Assembly: GCF_000250675.2 (NCBI RefSeq)
Contig: NC_018681.1
Coordinates: 8,742,001 to 8,806,000 of the forward strand
Length of the DNA stretch: 64,000 bases
Reading direction: 5' to 3'
Source of the DNA: Nocardia brasiliensis ATCC 700358
GTDB taxonomy: Bacteria; Actinomycetota; Actinomycetes; Mycobacteriales; Mycobacteriaceae
Under the pieces are notes generated by a model that had not been told where the DNA came from, did no database searches, and saw only the letters and a program-made list of their open reading frames with translations. Shown piece by piece: positions 7,897 to 15,986 of this stretch (its first letter is position 1; every line of letters begins with the position of its first letter). The position numbers and the translations under genes are program-made.

Positions 7897-8934
7897 TCAG
7901 CCCGCGAGTTCGACGCGCTGGCGCGCGGATTCGAGGATGTGGCGCAGTTCGTCGTTGAACTTCTCGTAGGCCTCGACGTTGCCCAGATGGCCGGTGGGCA
8001 GCACCACGTACCGCGCCAGTGTGCCGGTCTCCCGGACCATTTCGGCGATGCGCTCCGAATGCACCACCGGGGTCAGGTCGTCGAACTCGCCCGCGATCAC
8101 GGTGGTCGGCACCACCAGGTTGCGCGCGGATTCCCCGACGTCCATGTGCGCGAGCAGCTTGCCGAACTCGGCCCGGACCGAGGCGCGGCAGCCGCGCACG
8201 ATGTTCATGCCGTAGTCGAGCACGTCGCCCTTGGCCGCGGTGCTCATCACCTGGCGCGCGAACAGCCAGCGCACCGGCGCGACGGGCGGGAAGACGATCG
8301 GCGTGCCGAGGCCGAGGCTGCCGAGCAGGAACGGCAGCGGCACCTTCAATTGCAACAGCCGCATGGGACGGTTCAGCAGCGGCACCACGGTGGTCTCGAG
8401 GACCAGCCGGTCGGGCGCGCTGTTGTTCAGCAGCACCGCGAGTGCCTGCTTGGCGACGCGCTCGGGGTAGCGCCCGGCCCAGGCTTGCAGGGTCATGCCG
8501 CCGAGGCTGTGGCCGACCAGCACGGCCCGCTGGCCGGGCCGCAGGGCCGCGTCGAGCACGTCGGCCAGGTCGTCGGCGAGCAGGTCCATGGTCAGCGGGC
8601 TGGAGCCGGGTTCGCTCTCGCCGTGGCTGCGCAGGTCGAAGGCGATCACCCGGTACTCGCCGGCGAAAGCGTTGATCTGGGCGTTCCAGTATTCGATGCT
8701 GCAGGTCCACCCGTGCACCAGCACGACGACCGGGCGATCGGCGGCGCCGTAGGCGAGCACCCGCAGGCGGGCGCCGTCGCGGGTGACGACGGGGATCTCC
8801 TCGTGCGGGACGGTCGGCGGGTTGAACGCCGCGGTCGCGTAGGTACGCGAACGCAGGCTCGCACGGTGTGCGTCGAGCGCCCCCCGAATCTGTCCCGGGA
8901 AGTTCGCCAACGCAGACGGCAGCATTGCACGCAT
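7897..8934 (-). CDS. Alpha/beta hydrolase
   Basis: A 345-aa alpha/beta-hydrolase with oxyanion-hole region VLVHGWTCSIEYW, nucleophile elbow VGHSLGG, acid region TTVIAGEFDDLTPV and histidine in LPTGHLGNVE. It has no obvious signal peptide and is probably a cytoplasmic esterase or epoxide-hydrolase-like enzyme; the substrate is unknown. The ATG at 8934 has a good AAGGAG site 5-6 nt upstream. Two inverted repeats lie in the promoter region just upstream (8950-8999), suggesting a dedicated repressor encoded elsewhere. Confidence 0.88.
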   Translation of the reverse strand: MRAMLPSALANFPGQIRGALDAHRASLRSRTYATAAFNPPTVPHEEIPVVTRDGARLRVLAYGAADRPVVVLVHGWTCSIEYWNAQINAFAGEYRVIAFDLRSHGESEPGSSPLTMDLLADDLADVLDAALRPGQRAVLVGHSLGGMTLQAWAGRYPERVAKQALAVLLNNSAPDRLVLETTVVPLLNRPMRLLQLKVPLPFLLGSLGLGTPIVFPPVAPVRWLFARQVMSTAAKGDVLDYGMNIVRGCRASVRAEFGKLLAHMDVGESARNLVVPTTVIAGEFDDLTPVVHSERIAEMVRETGTLARYVVLPTGHLGNVEAYEKFNDELRHILESARQRVELAG

Positions 8935-8949
8935 CGGACACTCCTTTGT

Positions 8950-8999
8950 GTTACTGCTCGATACAGTAACTCCGATTCGTGCCGCTTGCTAGTGCAAGC
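8950..8999. promoter_or_regulatory. Two adjacent palindromes upstream of the alpha/beta hydrolase
   Basis: GTTACTG-N7-CAGTAAC (8950-8970) is a perfect 7-bp inverted repeat. GCTTGC-tagt-GCAAGC (8984-8999) is a perfect 6-bp one. Both lie 16-65 bp upstream of the hydrolase start, where an operator would be expected. The first has the size and symmetry of a TetR-type operator; no TetR gene is adjacent. Confidence 0.55.
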
Positions 9000-9071
9000 A
9001 CGCAAAAAGTTATCGATTATTCGCGGCCGGAACTGCTCGACCGGCGATAATCGCGGCGCTGCCGCGCAGGC

Positions 9072-9362
9072 TCACCAGCGCGGACCGCGCTGGATCTCGT
9101 CCACCTTCGGCCGCACATCGGCCAGGTAGACGCCGGTCGCGATGATCGCGGCGAACGAGAGCAGGCCCAGACCCGCGGGCGAGAGCAACAGCAGCAGTAC
9201 CGCGACGCCGAGAATGGCCAGCCAGATCGGCTTGGTCAGCTTGTCTACCGCGGTGAACGCGTCGGGCCGCTGCCGCACGGCATGAATCAGCGCAAAGATC
9301 GTCGCGCCTAGCGCCGCAAGCCACAGCACGAGCAGGATCATCCCGGTCAATCCGTGCACCAT
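9072..9362 (-). CDS. DUF2516 small membrane protein
   Basis: About 96 aa with three predicted hydrophobic segments (GMILLVLWLAALGATIFAL, LAILGVAVLLLLL, GLGLLSFAAIIATGVYLADV) and a short basic tail ending RGPRW. It is the counterpart of M. tuberculosis Rv0476, which sits beside hbhA in the same order. The ATG at 9362 follows a GGTGAGG site; an ATG at 9380 would add six residues but would bury that site. A strong hairpin separates it from hbhA, so it probably has its own promoter. Function unknown. Confidence 0.87.
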   Translation of the reverse strand: MVHGLTGMILLVLWLAALGATIFALIHAVRQRPDAFTAVDKLTKPIWLAILGVAVLLLLLSPAGLGLLSFAAIIATGVYLADVRPKVDEIQRGPRW

Positions 9363-9384
9363 ATTCACCTCACCCATCATACGA

Positions 9385-9422
9385 GCAACGCCCCCGCACC
9401 TCAGGGTGTGCGGGGGCGTTGC
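9385..9422. terminator. Strong intrinsic-type hairpin between hbhA and DUF2516
   Basis: A perfect 15-bp stem, GCAACGCCCCCGCAC (9385-9399) with its complement at 9408-9422, and an 8-nt loop. It is placed to end the hbhA transcript on the minus strand. There is no U-tract, as is common for actinobacterial terminators. Confidence 0.75.
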
Positions 9423-9491
9423 CTCATCGATCTTCGATCACCTTGCGGCCCTACGGAATCAACCCTCGGTGCGGCAGGCGACGGGGCGTTG

Positions 9492-10160
9492 TCACGCCTT
9501 CTTCGGCGCCGCCTTCTTGGCGGGCGCCACCTTCTTGGCCGGAGCCTTCTTGGCTGCGGGCGCCTTGACGACCGGCGCGGCGGGCTCCTCGGCGGCGGCC
9601 GGGGTGGTCTCGGTGGTCACCGTGACGACCTCGGCGTCGACGACCGGCGCGACGACCTCGTCCTCGACCTTGGCCGGACGGCCGAGCAGGCCGTTGACCC
9701 GGCCCAGCACGTCTTCCGCGCGGGTCACGGCGTCGGTGTAGAGCGGCTTGACGCGCTCGATCTGCTCCTCGACCAGGTGGTTCGTGCGCAGCCGCTCGAC
9801 CGTCTCCTCACCGCGCACGGCGAGATCGGCGTACAGGTCGAGCACCTGGTGGTAGTACTTGTCGGCCAGCGCGCGCAGCTCCTCGGGGGTGAACTTCTCG
9901 CGCAGTTCGGCGAGGTCCTCCGGCAGCTCCGAGGGCAGTCCGGCCAGGCGCTCGCGCAGGGTCTCGAACTGGGCCTGCACGTCGGCGGGCACGTTGGCGA
10001 AGCGCTCGCGCGCCTCCTCGACCCGGGCGGAGACGTCGGTGGCCGCGGCGCGCTCACGCACCTGGGTGACGACATCGGTGACGGCGGTGTAGAGGGCGTC
10101 GCCCGCACCGACGGTGGCGAGCAGCGGCTTGGTCACGGTGGGATTGGTCTTGTCTGTCAT
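9492..10160 (-). CDS. hbhA: Heparin-binding hemagglutinin-like protein
   Basis: A 222-aa HbhA homologue. The body is a long amphipathic helical region, likely coiled coil (about residues 25-150). The C-terminus is rich in lysine, alanine and proline (KKAPAKKVAPAKKAAPKKA). In mycobacteria this tail binds heparan sulfate and is methylated, and the protein acts as a surface adhesin and lipid-body structural protein; these roles are inferred by homology. It overlaps the upstream XRE regulator by ATGA, so the two are translationally coupled, as Rv0474-Rv0475 are in M. tuberculosis. Confidence 0.93.
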   Translation of the reverse strand: MTDKTNPTVTKPLLATVGAGDALYTAVTDVVTQVRERAAATDVSARVEEARERFANVPADVQAQFETLRERLAGLPSELPEDLAELREKFTPEELRALADKYYHQVLDLYADLAVRGEETVERLRTNHLVEEQIERVKPLYTDAVTRAEDVLGRVNGLLGRPAKVEDEVVAPVVDAEVVTVTTETTPAAAEEPAAPVVKAPAAKKAPAKKVAPAKKAAPKKA

Positions 10161-10660
10161 GGTGTTTCGTGCTCCTGGCGTGGCGGAGTTTCGGTATTCG
10201 TGCGTGGAACGGCGCTGTCCCCTTCCCCCCCTGGCTCGTTCCCTCCGTTTTCCCGGCGAAACGATTCATAGATCTCGAGCAGCACCTGCTTCTGCCGTTC
10301 GCTGATCGACGTATCGGCAAGCAGGGCATCGCGAACCGGGCTGTGTGCCCGTTGTTCGAGATAGCCGGCCCGGACGTACAACACCTCCGAAGACACCCGC
10401 AGGGCCTTGGCGATCTGCGCGAGTACCTCGGCGGACGGATTGCGCAATCCGCGCTCGATCTGGCTGAGGTACGGATTGCTCACTCCCGCAAGGGTGGCGA
10501 GCTGGCGCAGCGAGACTTGCGCGGCCTCTCGCTGTGCCCTGATGAAGCCTCCGATGTCGTGCGCCGCGTGCACGACGCGGGCCGCTTTTTCTCCGACGCC
10601 GGCCGATTGCTCGGCCGCACCTTCGGGGTACTCGGCGGAAACCTCGGGCTGGTCTGCCAT
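10157..10660 (-). CDS. XRE-family regulator upstream of hbhA
   Basis: A 167-aa protein with an N-terminal XRE helix-turn-helix (about residues 38-95: IRAQREAAQVSLRQLATLAGVSNPYLSQIERGLR split over helices 1-3). The C-terminal half is variable and charged. It is the positional equivalent of M. tuberculosis Rv0474, reported as a copper-responsive regulator. The ATG at 10660 is preceded by AAGGTGAG; a GTG at 10663 is an alternative. An inverted repeat in its promoter (10702-10736) could be an autoregulatory site. Confidence 0.88.
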   Translation of the reverse strand: MADQPEVSAEYPEGAAEQSAGVGEKAARVVHAAHDIGGFIRAQREAAQVSLRQLATLAGVSNPYLSQIERGLRNPSAEVLAQIAKALRVSSEVLYVRAGYLEQRAHSPVRDALLADTSISERQKQVLLEIYESFRRENGGNEPGGEGDSAVPRTNTETPPRQEHETP

Positions 10661-10701
10661 CACTCACCTTCTGGCGGTTGTACGAGTTCAATTCTAGGGC
10701 A

Positions 10702-10736
10702 GGGTGCTAACTATTGCAAGCAGTCTGCTAGCACCC
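10702..10736. promoter_or_regulatory. Inverted repeat in the XRE/hbhA promoter
   Basis: GGGTGCTA (10702-10709) and TAGCACCC (10729-10736) form a perfect 8-bp inverted repeat with 19 bp between, 42-76 bp upstream of the XRE start. The half-site resembles the GTGCTAGC motifs at 13006-13069. Arm order is opposite to the HrcA CIRCE element, so it is not that. Confidence 0.5.
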
Positions 10737-10764
10737 TCTCGGCAAACATTCGGCGCGCTGTCGC

Positions 10765-12111
10765 TCAGCCGCCGAACATCAACTGCGAGATCGTGTAGAT
10801 CGCCAGGCCCGCAAGCGAACCCACGACAGTTCCGTTGATCCGAATGAATTGCAGGTCACGCCCGACCTGCAATTCGATCTTCTTACTCGCCTCATCGGCA
10901 TCCCACCTGGCAACCGTATCGGTGACCAGCGTCGAGATCTCCCCGGCGTAGTTCTCCACGAGATACCTTGCCCCGCGGTCGATCCACCCGTCCACTTTGG
11001 CACGCATGTCGGCGTCGTCGCGCAACCGCTCGCCGAGTTGCCGCACATTCTCGCCGACCTTGCGCCGCAGTGTGCTGTTCGGATCGTCGGCCGATTCCAA
11101 GATCAACCGTTTGGCCGCGCGCCAGGTCGCCTCGGCCATTCCGGTGATTTCCTCGCGACCCATGATCTGCGCCTTGATCCGCTCCGCCTTTTTGATCATG
11201 GCGTCGTCGTGCTGCAGATCGTCGGCGAATTCCTCGAGAAAACGATTCGCCGCCAGCCGCACCTCGTGCTCCGGATTGGAGCGCACCTTCCAGGTGAACT
11301 CGACCAGTTCCCGATAGATCCGCTCGGACAGCAAAATATTGACGAACTTCGGCGCCCACTGCGGCGCGTCGCGCAGCACGATCCGATCGATCGTCTCCTG
11401 TGAGCCGAGCGCCCACTGGTGCGCGCGCTCGGCGAGCAGATCGAGCAGCGCGAGCTGCCGGTTGTCGGCCAGCAGTTCGGCGAGCACCCGGCCGATCGGC
11501 GGACCCCAGAGCGGTTCGGCGATCCGCTTCACGATGGTCTGGTCGATGATCTGTTCCACGTCCTCGTCGCGCAGCACACCGACCACCGCGCGCAGCAGGG
11601 TGGAACTCTCCTGCGCGACCCGGGCGGCGTGCCCGGGATCAGCCATCCAGCGCCCGACCCGCCAGGAGATCTGCGCCGAATTGACCTTCGCCGACACCAC
11701 TTCCGGGGAGAGGAAGTTGGTGCCGACGAACGCGCCGAGGCTCTCGCCGAGCTGATCCTTCTTCTTCCGGATGATCGCGGTGTGCGGGATGGGCAGGCCG
11801 AGCGGATGCCGGAACAGCGCGGTGACGGCGAACCAGTCGGCCAGCGCGCCGACCATGCCCGCCTCCGACGCGGCCCGCACGTAACCGACCCAGTCCCCGC
11901 CCGAACCCCGCGATTCGAGCCAGCGACAGAACAGATAGATCACCGTCGCCGTGGCGAGCAGTCCGGTGGCGAGCGCTTTCATCCGCCACAGATCCCGCCG
12001 TTTCCCCGCCTCGTCGAGGACGGCGGCGAAGCCGAGCGGCGCGGCCGCGGGCGGCGCCGGGGCCGTCTGCACCACCGCGATGTTGCCGGGAGCTTTCTCC
12101 ATGTCCTCCAT
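10765..12111 (-). CDS. DUF445 family membrane protein
   Basis: About 448 aa, DUF445 family. A hydrophobic segment near residues 46-65 (LATGLLATATVIYLFCRWLE) and one at the very C-terminus (TVVGSLAGLAIYTISQLMF) flank a long helical region with the family motifs GALADWFAVTALFRHPLG and HTAIIRKKKDQLGESLG. It is probably membrane-attached; function unknown. Starts at 12123, 12111 and 12102 are all possible in the N-terminal MHSRMEDMEK stretch. It is divergent from the TetR gene, as in the Rv0472c-Rv0473 arrangement of M. tuberculosis. Confidence 0.87.
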   Translation of the reverse strand: MEDMEKAPGNIAVVQTAPAPPAAAPLGFAAVLDEAGKRRDLWRMKALATGLLATATVIYLFCRWLESRGSGGDWVGYVRAASEAGMVGALADWFAVTALFRHPLGLPIPHTAIIRKKKDQLGESLGAFVGTNFLSPEVVSAKVNSAQISWRVGRWMADPGHAARVAQESSTLLRAVVGVLRDEDVEQIIDQTIVKRIAEPLWGPPIGRVLAELLADNRQLALLDLLAERAHQWALGSQETIDRIVLRDAPQWAPKFVNILLSERIYRELVEFTWKVRSNPEHEVRLAANRFLEEFADDLQHDDAMIKKAERIKAQIMGREEITGMAEATWRAAKRLILESADDPNSTLRRKVGENVRQLGERLRDDADMRAKVDGWIDRGARYLVENYAGEISTLVTDTVARWDADEASKKIELQVGRDLQFIRINGTVVGSLAGLAIYTISQLMFGG

Positions 12112-12305
12112 TCTGCTGTGCATACCCGGCACAGCGCCGCACGCACCGAAGTTGTGCAACCCGTCGCACTGGGACCCAAACGCGCATATCACTGCCTGGC
12201 GGGACCTAAGCTTGAGGCGCACGGAGAATCCGACTAACAAGGGAGCCCACGCTGTCCACCGATGACCTTGTCGACGTCGGCGAGATCGCCGACCGACCGG
12301 CGGCG

Positions 12306-12986
12306 GTGCGCACCGGCCGAACGGACGGCCGCAAACGCCGATGGCGCCAGCACAAGATCGACCGCCGCGAGGAACTCGTCGACGGCACCCTGGCCGCTGT
12401 GCGAGCCCGTGGCAGCAATGCGGGAATGGACGAGATCGCCGCCGAGATCGGCGTCTCCAAAACCGTGCTCTACCGCTACTTCTCCGATAAGAACGACCTG
12501 GTCCACGCGACCATGCAGCGGTTCATCGAGACCACGCTGATGCCGCGCGTGTACGGCGCGATCAGCCTCGACGCGGACGAGTACCAGCTGGTGCGCTCGG
12601 CGCTGGCCGAGTACGTCGGCACGGTCGACGAGGACCCCGAGGTCTACCGCTTCATCATGGGCAACGGCTCGGATCCGTCCTCGCTCGCCGAGTTCGAGAA
12701 GCTGTTCGCCGAGGTGGTCGCCGCGGTCATCTTCGACCGCGCGTCGGCCAAGGGCATCCAGACCGACGGCGCGATGCTCTGGTCGTACGTGCTGGTCGGC
12801 GGCATCCAGCTGGCCACGCACTGGTGGACCACGAACAAGTCGATGTCGCGCGAGGAAGTGATCGACTACCTCACCATGATGACCTGGAGCGCGATCGACG
12901 GGATGGCGCGCGCCAATGGTTCGCGGGAGATCTTCAACGCGCAGCCGCATGTGCTGCCCACGCCGGGCGCCGACTCGGAAAACTGA
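12306..12986 (+). CDS. TetR family transcriptional regulator
   Basis: About 226 aa. The N-terminal TetR helix-turn-helix is clear (GMDEIAAEIGVSKTVLYRYF, then SDKNDL) and is followed by an all-helical ligand-binding domain. The annotated GTG at 12306 has no ribosome-binding site. The frame continues upstream with plausible coding residues to a CTG at 12252, 6 nt after AAGGGAG (12239-12245), so the true start may be that CTG, giving 244 aa. It is the positional counterpart of Rv0472c, divergent from the DUF445 gene it may control. Confidence 0.9.
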   Translation: MRTGRTDGRKRRWRQHKIDRREELVDGTLAAVRARGSNAGMDEIAAEIGVSKTVLYRYFSDKNDLVHATMQRFIETTLMPRVYGAISLDADEYQLVRSALAEYVGTVDEDPEVYRFIMGNGSDPSSLAEFEKLFAEVVAAVIFDRASAKGIQTDGAMLWSYVLVGGIQLATHWWTTNKSMSREEVIDYLTMMTWSAIDGMARANGSREIFNAQPHVLPTPGADSEN

Positions 12987-13005
12987 TCGCACGTCCGAGT
13001 TCCGG

Positions 13006-13069
13006 GTGCTAGCGGCATGCCCGAACGCGCGCGGAAGTTCCTGGGCACGGCGCTAGCTGAGGTGCTAGC
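13006..13069. promoter_or_regulatory. Three GCTAGC palindromes upstream of the AarF gene
   Basis: GTGCTAGC at 13006-13013, GCGCTAGC at 13050-13057 and GTGCTAGC at 13062-13069 precede the AarF gene. The last is followed by AAAAGTGTGAC. The motif resembles the half-sites of the repeat upstream of the XRE/hbhA operon (10702-10736), so one regulator may serve both promoters. This is pattern inference only. Confidence 0.4.
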
Positions 13070-13183
13070 AAAAGTGTGACACAGGGCTCGACAATGCCGT
13101 GCGGTTGGCTACTCTGAACCCGAGCGGTGCGCCGAGTGCGCTGCGTCACCGCCCCGCGCGCCGGCACCAATGGAGGTACCTCG

Positions 13184-14623
13184 ATGGCGAAGCAAGTACC
13201 GACCTCGCGGCTTGCTCGTGGCACCAAACTCGGTGCCGTCGCAGCCAGCTCGGTGATCCGCACGCAACGCGCGCGGCTGTCGATGCGCGGCAGATCCGAG
13301 GCCGTGCGCGCGAAGATGGCCGAGGAGTCGATGATTCGCACCACCGAGCAGGTGGTCATGGTGCTCGGCACCATGAAGGGCGTCGCGATGAAGCTCGGGC
13401 AGATGATGTCGGTGCTCGACCTCGATCTGGTGCCGGAGGACCATCGCGAACGCTTCCAGAAGCGGCTGGCGGTGCTGCGCAACGCGGCGCCGTCGGTGTC
13501 CTTCGAATCGATGCGCCAGGTGATCGAGGACGATTTCGGTCAGCCGCTGGACGCGATCTTCGCCGAGTTCGAGGCCGAGCCGATCGCCGCCGCCTCGATC
13601 GGCCAGGTCTATCGCGCCCGGTTGCGCGACGGCCGCCAGGTCGCGGTGAAGGTGCAGTACCCCGGGATCGACGCCGCGGTGCGCGCGGACCTGAAGAATC
13701 TGGCCATGTTCCGCCGGGTGCTGCAATCGGCGATGCCGTGGGTGACGCCGGCCGTGCTCGACGAGCTGCGGCTCAACATGGAGAGCGAGCTCGACTACCA
13801 GGCCGAGGCGAACACCCAACTGCAGATCGCCGAGCTCTACGCCGGGCATCCGTTCATCGTGGTGCCCCGCTCGATGCCGGAGCTCAGCACCACCCGCGTG
13901 CTCGTCAGCGAATACGTGGCGGGCAAGGGTTTCGAGGAGATCCGCCGGCTGCCCGACGCCGAACGCGATCGGATCGGCGAGATCATCTACCGCTTCTACG
14001 TCGGTTCGCTGTTCACCTTCAACGAATTCTGCGGCGACCCGCACCCGGGCAATGTGCTGCTCGCCGCGGACGGCCGGGTCGGCTTCCTCGACTTCGGGTT
14101 GTTCAACCGAATGGACCCCGACCACGTGCAGTTCGAGCTGACCTGTCTGCGCGCGGCCGCCGAGGATCGCGCGGAAGACCTGCGCCAGTTGATGATCGAG
14201 CGCGGCGTGATCGATTCGCCGGACGAAATCGGCGCCGAGGAGTGCCTGGAATACGTGCTGGCCGCGTCCGAATGGTGTTTGATCGACGAGGATCTGACGA
14301 TCACCCCCGAATTGGCCAGCGGCGCTTTCCTGCTCGCGGTCGACCCGCGGGCCAGCGAGTTCGCCGGGATGAAGCAGCAGAACCTGCCGCCGGAGCACCT
14401 GTTCTCCCGCCGGGCCGATTTCCTCACCTTCGGCATGCTCGGCCAGCTCGGCTGCACCGCGAATTGGCATCGCATTTCCCGGGAATGGCTTTACGACGAG
14501 CCGCCCGTCACCGAACTCGGTCAGGCACACCATGTCTGGCTGGCCGATCATCCGCCGGTCGCGCCGAAGAAGCCGCGCACCAAGGCCAAGAAGCCCACCA
14601 AGGCCGCCCGTCCCCAGGCCTGA
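13184..14623 (+). CDS. AarF/ABC1/UbiB family atypical kinase
   Basis: A 479-aa protein of the ABC1/UbiB family. It shows the KxGQ helix (MKLGQMMSVLD), the alanine-rich loop that replaces the glycine loop (AAASIGQVYRA), the lysine VAVKVQYPG, the catalytic FCGDPHPGN and the metal-binding FLDFGLF. Members support isoprenoid-quinone or lipid metabolism through ATPase activity; the actinobacterial substrate is not established. The C-terminus is a basic tail (PKKPRTKAKKPTKAARP). The ATG at 13184 follows a GGAGG site (13172-13176). The reductase gene starts 19 bp after its stop, so the two are likely co-transcribed. Confidence 0.92.
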   Translation: MAKQVPTSRLARGTKLGAVAASSVIRTQRARLSMRGRSEAVRAKMAEESMIRTTEQVVMVLGTMKGVAMKLGQMMSVLDLDLVPEDHRERFQKRLAVLRNAAPSVSFESMRQVIEDDFGQPLDAIFAEFEAEPIAAASIGQVYRARLRDGRQVAVKVQYPGIDAAVRADLKNLAMFRRVLQSAMPWVTPAVLDELRLNMESELDYQAEANTQLQIAELYAGHPFIVVPRSMPELSTTRVLVSEYVAGKGFEEIRRLPDAERDRIGEIIYRFYVGSLFTFNEFCGDPHPGNVLLAADGRVGFLDFGLFNRMDPDHVQFELTCLRAAAEDRAEDLRQLMIERGVIDSPDEIGAEECLEYVLAASEWCLIDEDLTITPELASGAFLLAVDPRASEFAGMKQQNLPPEHLFSRRADFLTFGMLGQLGCTANWHRISREWLYDEPPVTELGQAHHVWLADHPPVAPKKPRTKAKKPTKAARPQA

Positions 14624-14642
14624 ACCCGCAGAACGGAAGACA

Positions 14643-15893
14643 ATGGCAGACACTCGAGAATTCGACCTGGTCCTGTTCGGCGCGACCGGCTTCGTCGGCA
14701 AGCTCACCGCGCAGTACCTGCTCACCGCCGCACCGGAATCCGCGCGGATCGCGCTCGCCGGTCGCTCGCTGGACAAGCTGACCAAGGTGCGCGACGAACT
14801 CGGCCCGACCGCCGCGGGCTGGGGTCTGGTGGTGGCCGATTCCGGCGATCAGGCCGCGCTCGACGCACTCGCCGCGCAGACCAAGGTCGTCGTCACCACG
14901 GTCGGCCCGTACCTGCGCTACGGCCTCCCGCTGGTCGCCGCCTGCGCGAAGGCGGGCACGCACTACGCCGACCTCACCGGCGAGCCGCTGTTCATTCGGG
15001 ACGCGATCGACCAGTACCACGAGCAGGCCGCGCAGACCGGCGCGAAGATCGTGAATTCCTGTGGCTACGACTCGATTCCATCGGACCTGAGCGTCTACCA
15101 GCTGTACCGGCGCTCGGTCGCGGACAACACCGGTGAGCTGGAAGAGACGACGCTGGTCGCCTGGCTCAAGGGCGGGGTCAGCGGCGGCACCATCGATTCC
15201 GGCCGGGCGATGATGGAGGCGGTCGCCGCCGACCCGAAGAAGGGGGCCGTGCTGAGCCACCCGTATTCGCTCAGCCCCGACAAGTCGATGGATCCCGATG
15301 TCGGCCGCCAGACCGACCAGGCGCTGTCCCGCGCGAGCGCCATCGACCCGAGCCTGGACGGCTGGGTGAGCACCTTCGTCATGGCGTCGCACAACACCAA
15401 GATCGTCCGGCGCACCAACGGCCTGCTCGGCTGGCCGTACGGCAAGAACTTCCGCTACCGCGAGGTGATGAGCGCGGGCAAGTCGCCCGCGGCGCCGCTG
15501 GTCGCGGCCGGTATGGCGGGCGGCATTGTCGCGGGCATGGCCGCGGGCGCGGTGCTGTCCCGGGTGTCGGTGGGCCGCAAACTGCTCGACCGGGTGCTGC
15601 CCAAGCCCGGCACCGGCCCCAGCGAAAAAGCCAGGGACAGCGGCTGGTTCACCATGAAGACGTTCACCCGTACCTCCTCCGGCGCAAAATACGTGGCGAC
15701 GTTCGCCGGCCAGGGCGATCCCGGCTACAAGGCGACCGCGGTGCTGCTCGGCGAGAGCGGGCTGTGCCTGGCCTTCGACACCGCGAACCAGCCGGAGCTC
15801 GCGGGCATCCTCACCCCGGGCGCGGCCATGGGCGACGCGCTCACCGAGCGCCTGCGCGGCGCGGGCATGACCATCGAGGTCGAAACCGCCTGA
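14643..15893 (+). CDS. Saccharopine dehydrogenase-like / trans-acting enoyl reductase family protein
   Basis: A 416-aa protein with an N-terminal Rossmann fold (FDLVLFGATGFVGKLTAQYL) and the family motifs GPYLRYGLPLVAACA, HYADLTGE and NSCGYDSIPSD. A central hydrophobic stretch (AAGMAGGIVAGMAAGAVL) may contact membrane. Relatives include mycobacterial trans-acting enoyl reductase Rv2953, which reduces the polyketide chain during phthiocerol and glycolipid synthesis; whether this protein does the same is unknown. The ATG at 14643 follows GGAAGA, and the gene trails the AarF gene closely. Confidence 0.88.
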   Translation: MADTREFDLVLFGATGFVGKLTAQYLLTAAPESARIALAGRSLDKLTKVRDELGPTAAGWGLVVADSGDQAALDALAAQTKVVVTTVGPYLRYGLPLVAACAKAGTHYADLTGEPLFIRDAIDQYHEQAAQTGAKIVNSCGYDSIPSDLSVYQLYRRSVADNTGELEETTLVAWLKGGVSGGTIDSGRAMMEAVAADPKKGAVLSHPYSLSPDKSMDPDVGRQTDQALSRASAIDPSLDGWVSTFVMASHNTKIVRRTNGLLGWPYGKNFRYREVMSAGKSPAAPLVAAGMAGGIVAGMAAGAVLSRVSVGRKLLDRVLPKPGTGPSEKARDSGWFTMKTFTRTSSGAKYVATFAGQGDPGYKATAVLLGESGLCLAFDTANQPELAGILTPGAAMGDALTERLRGAGMTIEVETA

Positions 15894-15986
15894 GCCGCGG
15901 GCCGCACGAAATCTCCCGGGGCGTAAACGGTTGCCCCGTCGGCCGAGATACCGGTAAGGGATCACGGGCGACGAAGTGGAGATCTG

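Noticed and set aside
8984..8999. Rifamycin-associated element
   Set aside because: The GCTTGC/GCAAGC arms are suggestive, but the flanks and spacing do not match a GGGGCTTGC-type 19-bp element as I remember it; kept only as a generic palindrome.
10702..10736. HrcA CIRCE element
   Set aside because: CIRCE is TTAGCACTC-N9-GAGTGCTAA. Here the arms are in the opposite order and 19 bp apart, and there is no chaperone gene.
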